Assembly (NCBI GenBank): GCA_010912705.1
Contig: POWB01000027.1
Location: 1-64,000 of the forward strand
DNA: 64,000 bases
DNA from: Halochromatium sp.
GTDB taxonomy: Bacteria; Pseudomonadota; Gammaproteobacteria; Chromatiales; Chromatiaceae
Direction of reading: 5' to 3'
Shown here: positions 1 through 8,221 of the stretch, in pieces
Numbering within the stretch: position 1 is the first letter of the stretch
Layout: each line of letters begins with the position of its first letter
Program-made: the position numbers and the translations under genes
Notes under the pieces: generated by a model
What the model was told of the DNA's origin: nothing
Databases searched by the model: none
Seen by the model: only the letters and a program-made list of their open reading frames with translations

Positions 1-566
1 TGCGTGAGCAGGGTCTCGACCCCGCGCGTACCGGCGCGAGCGCTGGGCACGAAGTCCTCCAGATCGTTGCCGCGTTGCTCGCGCAGCAGGCCGATGCGCG
101 CGAGCGGCAGCGGCTCGGTGATACAGGGGCTTGGCCAGCGGGTCAGGCGCAGCCCTGGGCGCACCGGGCTGAGGTTGTCATCATCGAGCCCCAGCCGCTT
201 GAGTGTATCCGGCCATAGGTGCAGCCAGGATGCCTGCGGATGGGCCAGCCAGGCGCCATCCGCGCTGCGAGTGACCCGCAGTAGGCCATCGCTGACCAGC
301 CGGAAGCCGCGTTTGATCAGCAGCGCCGCGGGGGAATAAGGGGCCGGGGTCAATTGATGCAATGCTGATCCAGATATCGATCCCGCTTCCTTTTTGCTTT
401 CCAGCTCCCGAGCCCCAGCGGGTAGTGGCCTTGGCACCGAGCAGAGGGCGATCTTCAGATCCGGCGCCTGCTCAGCCTCGGCCGCTGTCGCGTCAGTCAA
501 GGGCAGGCCGTACAGCGGCCAGTCGCTGGCCAGGGTGAGGCCGCAGTAGCAATAGCCGTGAGCAGC
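1..566 (-). pseudogene. Degraded duplicate of HprK-like kinase
   Basis: Positions 1-330 are almost identical to 6400-6729, the C-terminal half of the HprK-like kinase at 6210-7283. Positions 500-555 match that gene's N-terminal coding part. Reading the minus strand in the same frame gives a continuous frame from about 596 to the window edge, but the stretch between the two matched parts is shortened and unrelated (about 332-480). The Walker A motif of the intact gene has no counterpart here. The position equivalent to the original ATG (566) is not a start codon and no ATG replaces it. It therefore looks like a recent duplication followed by internal deletion. The 3' end lies beyond the window. 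Confidence 0.75.
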
Positions 567-672
567 GCACGCTGATCGGCTTTGAGGTGGAAACCCTCAA
601 CTGATTGCCGGGCGCCGACGGGCATTGATCTGCGGTAACCTGCCTCTCCGCTTAACTGCAAAGTGATCTTTG

Positions 673-2631
673 ATGTTTGCCGGATGCCTACTCACCCCAT
701 CGGCGTCATCCACTACCCGGATGCCGACGCAGCCCATCATTCCCGATTGTTTCCCCACGCCCGACCGATCCGGCACCTTCGCCAACGACCACCTGTGCCT
801 CACCGAGCACCGCCGCTTCAACGCCCCGGCGGATCAGGATGCCGAGGTGCCCAAGGTCTGCCCGCACAGCGGTGCCGTGCTCGCCTTCTGGGGCCGGCTC
901 GACAATCGGGCGGCGTTGATCGATCGGCTCGGTGACGCGGCCATGCCACTGTCGACCCGGCGATCAGCCGCCGTCAGCGCCGCCCCATCCGCAAGCGCCA
1001 TCGACACCCCCACCGACGCTGACCTAGTGCTCGCCGCCTGGCGCCACTGGGGCGATCAACTCCCCGAGCACCTGCTCGGCGATTACGCCCTGGCCCTCTA
1101 CGACCCCAACGCCCGCCGCCTGCTGCTCGCCCGCGACCCGCTCGGCATCAAGCCGCTCTACCTCAGCCAGCAGCAGGGCCTGCTCGCCTTCGCCACCAGC
1201 GTCTCGGCCCTGCGCGCCATGCCCGGTCTGCACCTGACCCCCGACGAAGACTGGATGGCGCGCTACCTGCTCCATCTCTCCATGAGCAACGAGACCACCG
1301 GCTACCGCGAGGTCCAGAAGCTCCCGCCTGGCCACGCCATGACCCTCGACGCCAGTGGCCAAAGCCGCACCTGGTGCCATCACCAGTGGCGCGACGACGC
1401 CCCCGATGCCACCCAGCGCGACCCACGCTGGGTCGAGGCCTACCGCGCGGTCTTAGAAGAGGCCATCCGCTGCCGCATGGCCAGCGACCATCCGCTCGGC
1501 AGCGAGAACAGCGGCGGCATCGACTCCGCCACCATCACCGCCTACCTGGCCCACTTCCTCGGCACCCCCGGCGACCGGCTGCACAGCTTCGGCTTCGCCC
1601 TCTGCGAGCAGGAGCCGGCATTCATTCTGGAGACCAGCCAGGCCAAACAGATCACCCACAACTACCTGATCACCGCCCGCGGCGCCTTCGACGACACCGA
1701 AACCCGCATCGACCAAGCGATACAGGTACTCGGCTACCCGGAAGAGCACGGCAACGGCTCCGGCCACGGCCCCTTCTACCGCGAGTGCCAGCTCCGCGGC
1801 ATCCGCACCCTGTTCTCCGGCTTCGGCGGCGACGAGGTGGTCACCAATCCCGGCCATCTGCTGCGCTACGAGCTGCTCGACCAGCACCGCTACGCCAACC
1901 TCTGGGACATCCTCCCCGGCGACCCCATCCGCCGCAGCCTGCGTCTGGGCAAGGCCGCCACCCTCGGGCGGCGCTCCCCGGCCTACCGCCCGACCTTCCT
2001 CGCCGCCTGGAACCAGCGCTGGCCGCATCAACTGCTCAAACCCGAGGTCATCGAACGGCTGAATCTGCACCACGCGTACCTGGAGACCGCCCGCTACGAC
2101 GCCCCCTACCGGCGCATCAACGCCTTCATCCTCGACGGCCTGCTGACGATGCCCTACATCGCCACCCGGCTCGAGAACTGCACCCTGATGGCCGAGAGCC
2201 ACGGCATCGACTACCGCTGGCCGCTGTGGGACGTGCGTCTGGTGCAGCAATACCTCTCCACCCCCAGCCTCGAGAAGGTCGGCCCCAAAGGCATCGGTCG
2301 TTATCTGCATCGGCGCGCCATTGATCCCGTCGTACCCAAGCGCGTCGCCTGGAAGCCGAGCAAGGACATGGGCTACGCTGCCCTCATCGCCAGCCTTCAA
2401 GGCCCGGGCCTGATCCCGCTCGCCGAGCAGGCCCGTGCGCTCGAGGCCGAGCTGCACCCAACCCTGGCCGAGCTGGTCGACCGCCCCAAGCTCCAGCGCC
2501 AGATCGAGCAGGCCAGCGCTGGCCAAGTGAGCGATACAGGATTGGCCTTCAACTTTCGTCGCGGCGTCGGCGGCCTGCGTTGGCTCGACCGCTGGCTCAA
2601 GGGCAGCGAGATCGGATGCGACTCGGCGTGA
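673..2631 (+). CDS. Asparagine-synthetase-like protein (lasso cyclase type)
   Basis: This 652-residue protein has an N-terminal class-II glutamine amidotransferase fold (GRLDN, then GDYALALYD and ARDPLGIKPLY) and a C-terminal asparagine-synthase domain with the PP-loop SGGIDS at residues 280-285, which adenylates a carboxylate with ATP. The start ATG at 673 gives MFAGC, so the catalytic Cys at position 2 of true glutaminases is missing, as in lasso-peptide cyclases (McjC/C proteins) that use only the synthetase half. A TTG just before (670) is the alternative start. The next gene overlaps it by 16 bases. With the PqqD, B2 and ABC genes further on it would supply the macrolactam-forming step. 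A stand-alone amidotransferase of cell-envelope sugar metabolism remains possible because of the ATP-grasp neighbour. Confidence 0.8.
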   Translation: MFAGCLLTPSASSTTRMPTQPIIPDCFPTPDRSGTFANDHLCLTEHRRFNAPADQDAEVPKVCPHSGAVLAFWGRLDNRAALIDRLGDAAMPLSTRRSAAVSAAPSASAIDTPTDADLVLAAWRHWGDQLPEHLLGDYALALYDPNARRLLLARDPLGIKPLYLSQQQGLLAFATSVSALRAMPGLHLTPDEDWMARYLLHLSMSNETTGYREVQKLPPGHAMTLDASGQSRTWCHHQWRDDAPDATQRDPRWVEAYRAVLEEAIRCRMASDHPLGSENSGGIDSATITAYLAHFLGTPGDRLHSFGFALCEQEPAFILETSQAKQITHNYLITARGAFDDTETRIDQAIQVLGYPEEHGNGSGHGPFYRECQLRGIRTLFSGFGGDEVVTNPGHLLRYELLDQHRYANLWDILPGDPIRRSLRLGKAATLGRRSPAYRPTFLAAWNQRWPHQLLKPEVIERLNLHHAYLETARYDAPYRRINAFILDGLLTMPYIATRLENCTLMAESHGIDYRWPLWDVRLVQQYLSTPSLEKVGPKGIGRYLHRRAIDPVVPKRVAWKPSKDMGYAALIASLQGPGLIPLAEQARALEAELHPTLAELVDRPKLQRQIEQASAGQVSDTGLAFNFRRGVGGLRWLDRWLKGSEIGCDSA

Positions 2632-3893
2632 CGCGGCTGACCCGGCCCGAGCGGTGGCAGCGCCTTTCCCGCGAGCTCTGGCAACGCCGCCTGCCGCATG
2701 GGCTGCTCAGCCCGCGCTACCTCTGGCCCGGCCAGGATCGACGCATCCGCGCCCATCGCGCCCTCTGGTGGCGCGCCGGCGTGCGTTGGCCAAGGCCCCT
2801 GTGGCTGCTGCTGCAACTGGCGCTTTATCTGCGCTGGCTCTGCGTGTCCGGCCCCTGGCTGAGCCTCAGGGCCTGGCGCCGTTGGCGTGCCGAGGAGCCG
2901 GACCGCTACCCACCACGCAGCCTCTGGGTGCTGCTGCGTCTGACCCTGGGCTGGTGCATTCCGCCTCACGCTTGCCAACAGTTCGACCTGCTGGCCCGGC
3001 CTGGGCAGGCACTGGATTATGTGTACGATCATGAATTGCCGGCCTATCACGCCGCCCGCAGCGCGCCCTTGGGGCGCACCCGCGAGCAGGCCCAGTGTCT
3101 GCAGGATAAGGTTGTCCTGACCGAGACACTGGCCGCGCTGGGCATTCCGATGGCGCCGATCCTGCGGCACATCCCCCGCGATGCCCCCAACATACCCTTT
3201 GCGACTCTGATGCCCGAGGCTGCCCCGGTCTTCTGCAAGACCCGCTCCGGCAATCAGGGCCGGGGTGCCTTCGCCGCCTGGCCGACCGCGCACGGCTGGG
3301 CTGGAAAGACCTTCAGCGGCCAGCGCCTCGTCGATACCCAGGCGGTCGAAGCCGCCTGGCAAGCCTTGCGGACACTGGACAACGTACTCATTCAGCCCCG
3401 TCTGGACAACCACCCGCTGCTCGCCAGGCTGACCGAGAGTCCCGACGCGATCACGGTGCGCTATATCACCCGCTGGCGCGGTGAGCAGATCGACTGCCTG
3501 CAGTGCGTGCTGGAGGTGCCGCTCGGCGCGGATGCCGAAGGAGACCCGACGCGCTATGGCATCCTGCCGATCGATCCGGGAACGGGCGTGATCCAGCCCT
3601 GGCCATTTCCGGCGCGCCTACCCCAACGTGCCCGCGTCGCCTGTCAGTGTCTATTCGGCCTATCCCGCGAGCATCCGGCGCTGCCGGATTGGCCGTCCCT
3701 CATCGACTCCAGTCATCGCGCCCAGGCGCAGTTCCGCGGCATCTGGGCGATTGCTTGGGATTGGGTGCTCACTGCCGATGGCCCTACGCTGCTGGAGGGC
3801 AATGTCGGCTGGGGCGCGGCCGTGCCACAGCAGTTGCAGGGCGGTTGGCTGGTACGGAACACCGAAGAGGCGCCGGCAGACTGCGCCAAGTGA
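2616..3893 (+). CDS. Sugar-transfer-associated ATP-grasp protein
   Basis: The 425-residue product fits the ATP-grasp family linked to sugar transfer (ATPgrasp_ST type). A basic, Trp-rich N-terminal third (to about residue 110) contains hydrophobic stretches that may associate with the membrane. The grasp core follows: LQDKVVLTE, then FCKTRSGNQGRGAF as ATP-binding strand-loop, and a C-terminal WDWVL...LLEGNVGWG where the Glu and Asn would bind magnesium. It would ligate a carboxylate to an amine using ATP; the substrate is unknown. The start ATG at 2616 lies inside the end of the cyclase-like gene, implying translational coupling. Its stop overlaps the first base of a reverse-transcriptase fragment, so the natural 3' end may have been altered. 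Confidence 0.75.
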   Translation: MRLGVTRLTRPERWQRLSRELWQRRLPHGLLSPRYLWPGQDRRIRAHRALWWRAGVRWPRPLWLLLQLALYLRWLCVSGPWLSLRAWRRWRAEEPDRYPPRSLWVLLRLTLGWCIPPHACQQFDLLARPGQALDYVYDHELPAYHAARSAPLGRTREQAQCLQDKVVLTETLAALGIPMAPILRHIPRDAPNIPFATLMPEAAPVFCKTRSGNQGRGAFAAWPTAHGWAGKTFSGQRLVDTQAVEAAWQALRTLDNVLIQPRLDNHPLLARLTESPDAITVRYITRWRGEQIDCLQCVLEVPLGADAEGDPTRYGILPIDPGTGVIQPWPFPARLPQRARVACQCLFGLSREHPALPDWPSLIDSSHRAQAQFRGIWAIAWDWVLTADGPTLLEGNVGWGAAVPQQLQGGWLVRNTEEAPADCAK

Positions 3894-4378
3894 TGTTGCA
3901 AGGCGCGGTCTACCTGACGCCTTTGGATCGCGCGATGGAGGCGCTGGAACGGCGCCTGGGCATCCGCTACCAGCGCTTCATGGATGACTGGGTCATCCTG
4001 GCGCCCAGCCGGCACAAGCTGCGGGTGGCGCTACGGGGACTGTACGCGGTGCTGGATGACTTGAAACTCGAGGTTCATCCCGATAAGCGGTTTATCGGTC
4101 GCACAACACGAGGGTTTGATTTCCTGGGCTATCGCTTTCACCCTGGCCGCAAACTGCGCCCCGCGCAGCAGAGCCTGGATCGCCTGTTTGAACGTGCCTG
4201 TCGGCTTCACGAGCAAGGAGCCGATCAAAAACGGCTTCGACAGTACGTTCAACGGTGGTTTAGCTGGCTGCATGGCGGCCTGCGCGGTCGGGTGTGTGTG
4301 CATGGGCGATGCCGCCGGATCTGGATTCAGGTACTCAGCCAACTCAATCGACCCGGCGCAGACAACCCACAGCCCTGA
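3893..4378 (+). pseudogene. Reverse transcriptase C-terminal fragment
   Basis: The open frame encodes the palm-to-thumb part of a reverse transcriptase: VYLTPLDRAME, a catalytic box reading FMDD (YxDD in most relatives), HPDKRFIGR and GFDFLGYRF, followed by a basic tail. About 160 residues remain. The fingers domain and the first palm motifs, normally some 150-200 residues upstream, are missing. The ATG at 3893 overlaps the TGA of the ATP-grasp gene, so the fragment is fused directly to the end of that gene. It is probably the remnant of a group-II-like or unclassified RT element that was deleted from the 5' side. Confidence 0.7.
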
Positions 4379-4999
4379 CGGCCGCCGGCGGTCAGGGGGT
4401 ATGGGATGCGTCGCGGGATTCTGCCGCTCCAGCTCGGTTCTGGGATGCCCATCTGCGCGCCGGCGTCAACTCGGTCCGTAGGAGGACACGTCGGGCAGCT
4501 CGAAGGGCGTGCGGTGCTTACCGCCTGCGGTGTCACGGTGTGACCTTGTCACGCGGTGGCTCTCGGGGGGGAGGTAGGGGCGTCGGACGCTTGGGGGGCC
4601 GCCTAGCTGAGTGGGCGTAGCGTTATCGGACGAGGGCTGTTTTGTCATATCGAAAGCTCACTTTTCAGATGACGGGCGGAGTGGGCAGACTCGCGTGAGT
4701 AGAGCCCGATCCAACGGAATCGCTGGACTAAGCCGATGCTATCGCACACCAGTGACTAAATGCTAGCCCACTCAACGGTGATGGGGCGGCCGCGCCATCG
4801 CCGCGCCGAAGATCCTTCGTGCACCGGTTTCGGTCATCACAAACCTGCTGGGACGCTCTGCGTGCGACAAGAGGCAGCTCGCCACCCTGCTTGATCAGCA
4901 ATCCCGAAGTGCCGAGGTCCCGGCGCCCAGCGCTCGTGGTCTCCGCCGTCAGGTGCCCAGCAGCCCGGACGGCGAAACCGAACGCGCAACCAAAGGATC
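4379..4999. other. 620-base stretch without a recognisable gene
   Basis: The stretch lies between the RT fragment and the 3' end of the methyltransferase gene. I see only short GC-driven open frames. One minus-strand frame (4648-4466, 60 codons) begins with ATG and has a Gly-Gly near residue 16 but has no family signature. No transposase or RNA gene was recognised. It is probably debris left by the element that carried the reverse transcriptase. Confidence 0.4.
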
Positions 5000-5800
5000 T
5001 CAGCCAACACTTGGGTCATCACGCTCGCTCGGCTCGCTCGGCCACAGGAACAACCGCTCGCGGTTGTGCGAGACCGTCATCGCGCAGACCGCGCCGGCGT
5101 CCAGCCAGCGTGCCTCAGGCAGCAGGTGCAGGTGCGGATCCCAGCTCGAGCGCTGCGGCGGGCGATTCTCGAAGGTGATCCCATCACCAAAATCCAGCTG
5201 GAGCCAGCGCAGCAGGGCCTCGGCGCGCCCGGCTTGCTGGGCGATCAGGTGGACCTCATGGCGGGCCTCGGCCGGCGCATCCTGGTGCAGATCGAAGCGG
5301 GCCAGCTCCACCGCCTCGGTCAGCAGCTCCAGCTCACCGCCGCCCTTGCCGGCGTTGATCTCCACCGGCGTGAAGCGATTGAAGGGCGACAGATCGAAGC
5401 CCATCACTTGGTCCATGCGATAGTCCTGCCAGTGGCCGTGTCCGCTGACCAAGGCGCCCATGGCCGAGACGGTGCGCGGCAGCAGGATGGCATCGGGCGT
5501 GAGGAACCTGGCGCGCGCCAGCTCGGTGAGCGGCAGCACCTGTTCCCCGAGCAGCGAGTTATCGACGATCTCGGCGACGAACAGGTCCGCCCGTTGCGGT
5601 AGGTCTTCACCCAGGCGCAGGTCATGCGCGTCCTTGGCGATCACCGTGATGCGGTCACTCAAGCTGTTGTGGGCGATGATTGCGCGCGCCGCCTCAGCGA
5701 CATCAGCGCGCCGCTCGCAGCTGTAGACATGCGCCGCGCCGGCCCGCGCCGCGAGCATCGCCAGCAGGCCGGTGCCGGCGCCGATCTCGAAGACGATCAT
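5000..5800 (-). CDS. PRMT-like SAM methyltransferase (catalytic part)
   Basis: The frame carries a Rossmann methyltransferase core. Motif I is VFEIGAGTGLLA close to the start, followed by an acidic residue after strand 2 (SCE). A segment AEIVDNSLLGE sits where protein arginine methyltransferases have their double-Glu loop, and a beta-barrel-like C-terminal half follows. The ATG at 5800 is internal: the same frame is open upstream to 5911 (LLWHFRIVHDERRN before motif I), and the missing N-terminus lies in another frame (5856-6197). The natural gene would thus be about 398 codons with one indel near 5888-5900. It is the last gene of the minus-strand operon with two kinases and a sulfotransferase, so a role in peptide tailoring is inferred. 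Confidence 0.65.
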   Translation of the reverse strand: MIVFEIGAGTGLLAMLAARAGAAHVYSCERRADVAEAARAIIAHNSLSDRITVIAKDAHDLRLGEDLPQRADLFVAEIVDNSLLGEQVLPLTELARARFLTPDAILLPRTVSAMGALVSGHGHWQDYRMDQVMGFDLSPFNRFTPVEINAGKGGGELELLTEAVELARFDLHQDAPAEARHEVHLIAQQAGRAEALLRWLQLDFGDGITFENRPPQRSSWDPHLHLLPEARWLDAGAVCAMTVSHNRERLFLWPSEPSERDDPSVG

Positions 5801-5855
5801 GCCGGGCTCGACGAAACGCTTCAGCGCATCGGCATAGGCCTGATTGCGCCGCTCG

Positions 5856-6197
5856 TCATGGACGATGCGAAAGTGCCAGAGCAGGCGCCTCGCGCCGCTG
5901 CAGCCAGTCGGTTAGAACCCGCACCGGGTAGTCGTACGGCGCCAGGCGCATGGCGGCCTGGGCCAGGGCCTTGGCGTCGGCCTTCATCTCGCGGGTGCGG
6001 AACACCAGCGCCATCTTGGCCAGGCGTATTGGCAGGTCGGGTTTGTCGGCAATCGCGCGGGTGAAGGACTGCGCCGCCGGGCCCAAGCGCGACCAGTCGA
6101 TGAGCCCGTCCAAGACGGCTGGTGCTGGGTGTGCAGGCATCTGCTCCGCCAGGTCCGTCTCGGCGGCTGGCGTGGTTGGGTCGCTGGTGTTGATCAT
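5856..6197 (-). pseudogene. N-terminal part of frameshifted methyltransferase
   Basis: This frame starts with ATG at 6197, 13 bases after the stop of the upstream kinase gene. It encodes a helical, TPR-like segment (IRLAKMALVFRTREM, MRLAPYDYP) ending near WLQRR. The catalytic frame continues from RRLLWHF one frame over, so a single-base indel around 5888-5900 separates the halves. A Gly/Arg-rich tract (gcgcctcgcgccgc) at the junction is a plausible slippage site. If the indel is real the full methyltransferase is not made except by frameshifting. A sequencing error would also explain it. Confidence 0.55.
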
Positions 6198-6209
6198 GGG
6201 TCTGTTGTT

Positions 6210-7283
6210 TCAGCGTGGTGGTGATTCGTTGGTCGGCGACTCGCACCAAGCCGCGAGCTGCGTGCTCAGCGCCTCCAAGCGCTCCCAGCCCCAGGGCGCC
6301 TCTAGGCGCTCCAGCGGGATCTTTGCCTTGAGCCCGACGGCCCACTGGAACAGGGTGCGCCGATCCGCCAGCTCCTCCAGCCAGGTGCTGCCGGCGGTGT
6401 GCGTGAGCAGGGTCTCGACCCCGCGCGTACCGGCGCGAGCGCTGGGCACGAAGTCCTCCAGATCGTTGCCGCGTTGCTCGCGCAGCAGGCCGATGCGCGC
6501 GAGCGGCAGCGGCTCGGTGAGACAGGGGCTTGGCCAGCGGGTCAGGCGCAGCCCTGGGCGCACCGGGCTGAGGTTGTCATCATCGAGCCCCAGCCGCTTG
6601 AGCGTATCCGGCCACAGCTGCAGCCAGGGTGCCTGCGGATGGGCCAGCCACTCACCATCCGCGCTGCGGGTGACCCGCAGCAGGCCATCGCTGACCAGCC
6701 GGAAGCCGCGTTTGATCAGCAGCGCCGCGGCGGTCGACTTACCGCTGGCCGAGGGGCCGATGAAGGCGAACACCTGACCGTCGCGCTCCACCGCCGCGGC
6801 ATTGAGCATCCAGTCGCCCCGGCGCACGGCCGCCAGTGCCATGAGCGGGTGCAGCAGCATCAGGCCGAGGGCGTCGGCATGGCGATCGCCATCGGCATCG
6901 GCATCGGCATCGGCATCGTGATCCTGATCCTGATCCTGATCGCCCGATGGGTCGGTGCTGGGTTTGGGCTCAGGCTCCGGCTCCGACGTTGACTCCGGCT
7001 CGACGCGGATCTGGCGACCGCCGGCGCTGATCCAACAGCGCCCGATGCCGTCCAGCCACCAGAGCGCCTCGCGCCCATTGTGGGCGAAGGTGGCGGTGCG
7101 GCGCTGCTCATCGGGTAGCGACTTGGGCACCGAGCCGAGGACGATTTCCAGGTCCGGCGCGGGGTCCGGCTCAGGGTCAGGCGCAGAGTGAGGCGCGGCC
7201 CCTGGCCAGTCAGCCAGCGGCAGGCTCGGCAGCGGCCAGTCGCTGGCCAGAGTGAGGCCGCAGTAGCGGTAGCTGCTGGTCAT
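6210..7283 (-). CDS. HprK-like serine kinase family protein (copy 1)
   Basis: The 357-residue protein has the P-loop GPSASGKST at residues 176-184 and the downstream GFRLVSDG segment of HPr-kinase/phosphorylase-like proteins found in RiPP clusters. In paeninodin-type lasso clusters such kinases phosphorylate a serine of the peptide. Residues about 96-141 are a low-complexity insert of Glu-Pro, then alternating Asp/Gln and Asp/Ala, encoded by tandem hexamers near 6880-6940. The ATG at 7283 overlaps the last bases of the sulfotransferase gene. A truncated near-identical copy lies at 1-566. True HPr kinase is unlikely because no PTS genes are near and the N-terminal domain differs. Confidence 0.75.
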   Translation of the reverse strand: MTSSYRYCGLTLASDWPLPSLPLADWPGAAPHSAPDPEPDPAPDLEIVLGSVPKSLPDEQRRTATFAHNGREALWWLDGIGRCWISAGGRQIRVEPESTSEPEPEPKPSTDPSGDQDQDQDHDADADADADGDRHADALGLMLLHPLMALAAVRRGDWMLNAAAVERDGQVFAFIGPSASGKSTAAALLIKRGFRLVSDGLLRVTRSADGEWLAHPQAPWLQLWPDTLKRLGLDDDNLSPVRPGLRLTRWPSPCLTEPLPLARIGLLREQRGNDLEDFVPSARAGTRGVETLLTHTAGSTWLEELADRRTLFQWAVGLKAKIPLERLEAPWGWERLEALSTQLAAWCESPTNESPPR

Positions 7284-8221
7284 GTTTCCAACACCCGCGC
7301 GGCGATTAGCGCCTCGACGCGCTCGCGCATCGCCTCCAGCGGCTGGCGCTGCTCAGCGCTGAGTTGTGCGAGCCCTTCGCCGACCTGCCCGCGGCGGAAG
7401 AAGGCCTGGGCGTGATGCGGGGTCTCGTGAAAGCGTTGCGCAGTCTCTTGCGCTTGCAGGTGCTCAAAGCGACTGGCCTCCAGCGCGGCCTCGATGGCGT
7501 TATCCCCGTGCTCCAGTCCAAGGAAACGCACCGCGCGGCGGAACTCGGCCAGCGGGCTGGCCTTCATCCGCTCGTAGCGCAGCAGGCAGAGGTCCATCGG
7601 CGCCTGCAGCCAGCCGCTGGCGTGTGCCTCCCAGGTGCCGAGGTCCTGGCGGAGCTGGCCACTCAGCCCTTTGCGGCTTTTGGCGACGGCGAACGCGGGA
7701 TTGCAGAGGTTCTCCACCGCCTGCTCCAGGGTGCAGCCGAAATGATTGGTCATGGACACCGCCACATCCCAGGGATCGCGCAGGATGTAAAGCGCGGCAT
7801 ATTCGGGACCTTGGCCCATCATCGGCCGACCGTCGGGCAGGAAGGCGTAGCCATCATGCGCCTTGCGCAGCAGCAGCGGCTCATCCCAGACCCGCGCCAG
7901 CTCGGCATCGGCGGCGGGGCGCAGGCGGTCGATCTCGGCCTGGGTGAGCAGCGCCGAGGGCAGGCCGACCAAGTCGTCGAAATGGCCGCGGCTGGAGGCG
8001 ATGGGGGTACGCTCGGGCAGCTCGTTCAGGTTCACCGGCGCCTGCTCAGGATGCAGCAGGTTGGCGATGAAGATCCGAAACCAGGTGTTGCCGGACTTGG
8101 GATAGGAGGCCAGCCAGACCGTGCGGGCGGGCTGGGCTGTTGCTGACGCTGGGACCGATGCTGGGGCCGATTCCGGGACGGATGCCGGGACCGATGCTGA
8201 GCGGCGGGCTGGCGTGCGCAT
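7280..8221 (-). CDS. Sulfotransferase family protein
   Basis: The 313-residue product shows the PAPS 5'-phosphosulfate-binding loop YPKSGNTW at residues 40-47 and the later LRDPWDVAVS segment that binds the 3'-phosphate. The family moves a sulfuryl group from PAPS to a hydroxyl or amine. Its ATG overlaps the TGA of the upstream kinase gene (TGATG at 8221), and its own end overlaps the next kinase start, so it lies inside a translationally coupled operon. The acceptor is unknown; a modified peptide is the contextual inference. The first 30 residues are a low-complexity Ala/Pro/Ser stretch, and the real start could be internal. Confidence 0.8.
   Translation of the reverse strand: MRTPARRSASVPASVPESAPASVPASATAQPARTVWLASYPKSGNTWFRIFIANLLHPEQAPVNLNELPERTPIASSRGHFDDLVGLPSALLTQAEIDRLRPAADAELARVWDEPLLLRKAHDGYAFLPDGRPMMGQGPEYAALYILRDPWDVAVSMTNHFGCTLEQAVENLCNPAFAVAKSRKGLSGQLRQDLGTWEAHASGWLQAPMDLCLLRYERMKASPLAEFRRAVRFLGLEHGDNAIEAALEASRFEHLQAQETAQRFHETPHHAQAFFRRGQVGEGLAQLSAEQRQPLEAMRERVEALIAARVLET

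Noticed and set aside
4..339. Plus-strand 111-codon open frame
   Set aside because: It is antisense to the kinase duplicate and a GC-driven shadow; the homologous stretch at 6400-6730 shows the coding strand is minus.
1453..2526. Long minus-strand open frame opposite the cyclase-like gene
   Set aside because: It is a shadow of the cyclase frame, with low-complexity Gly/Val/Ala sequence and no domain.
3893..4378. Diversity-generating retroelement with the FGE-fold protein as target
   Set aside because: The RT is only a fragment, no template/variable repeat pair was seen nearby, and the FGE-fold gene lies 28 kb away.
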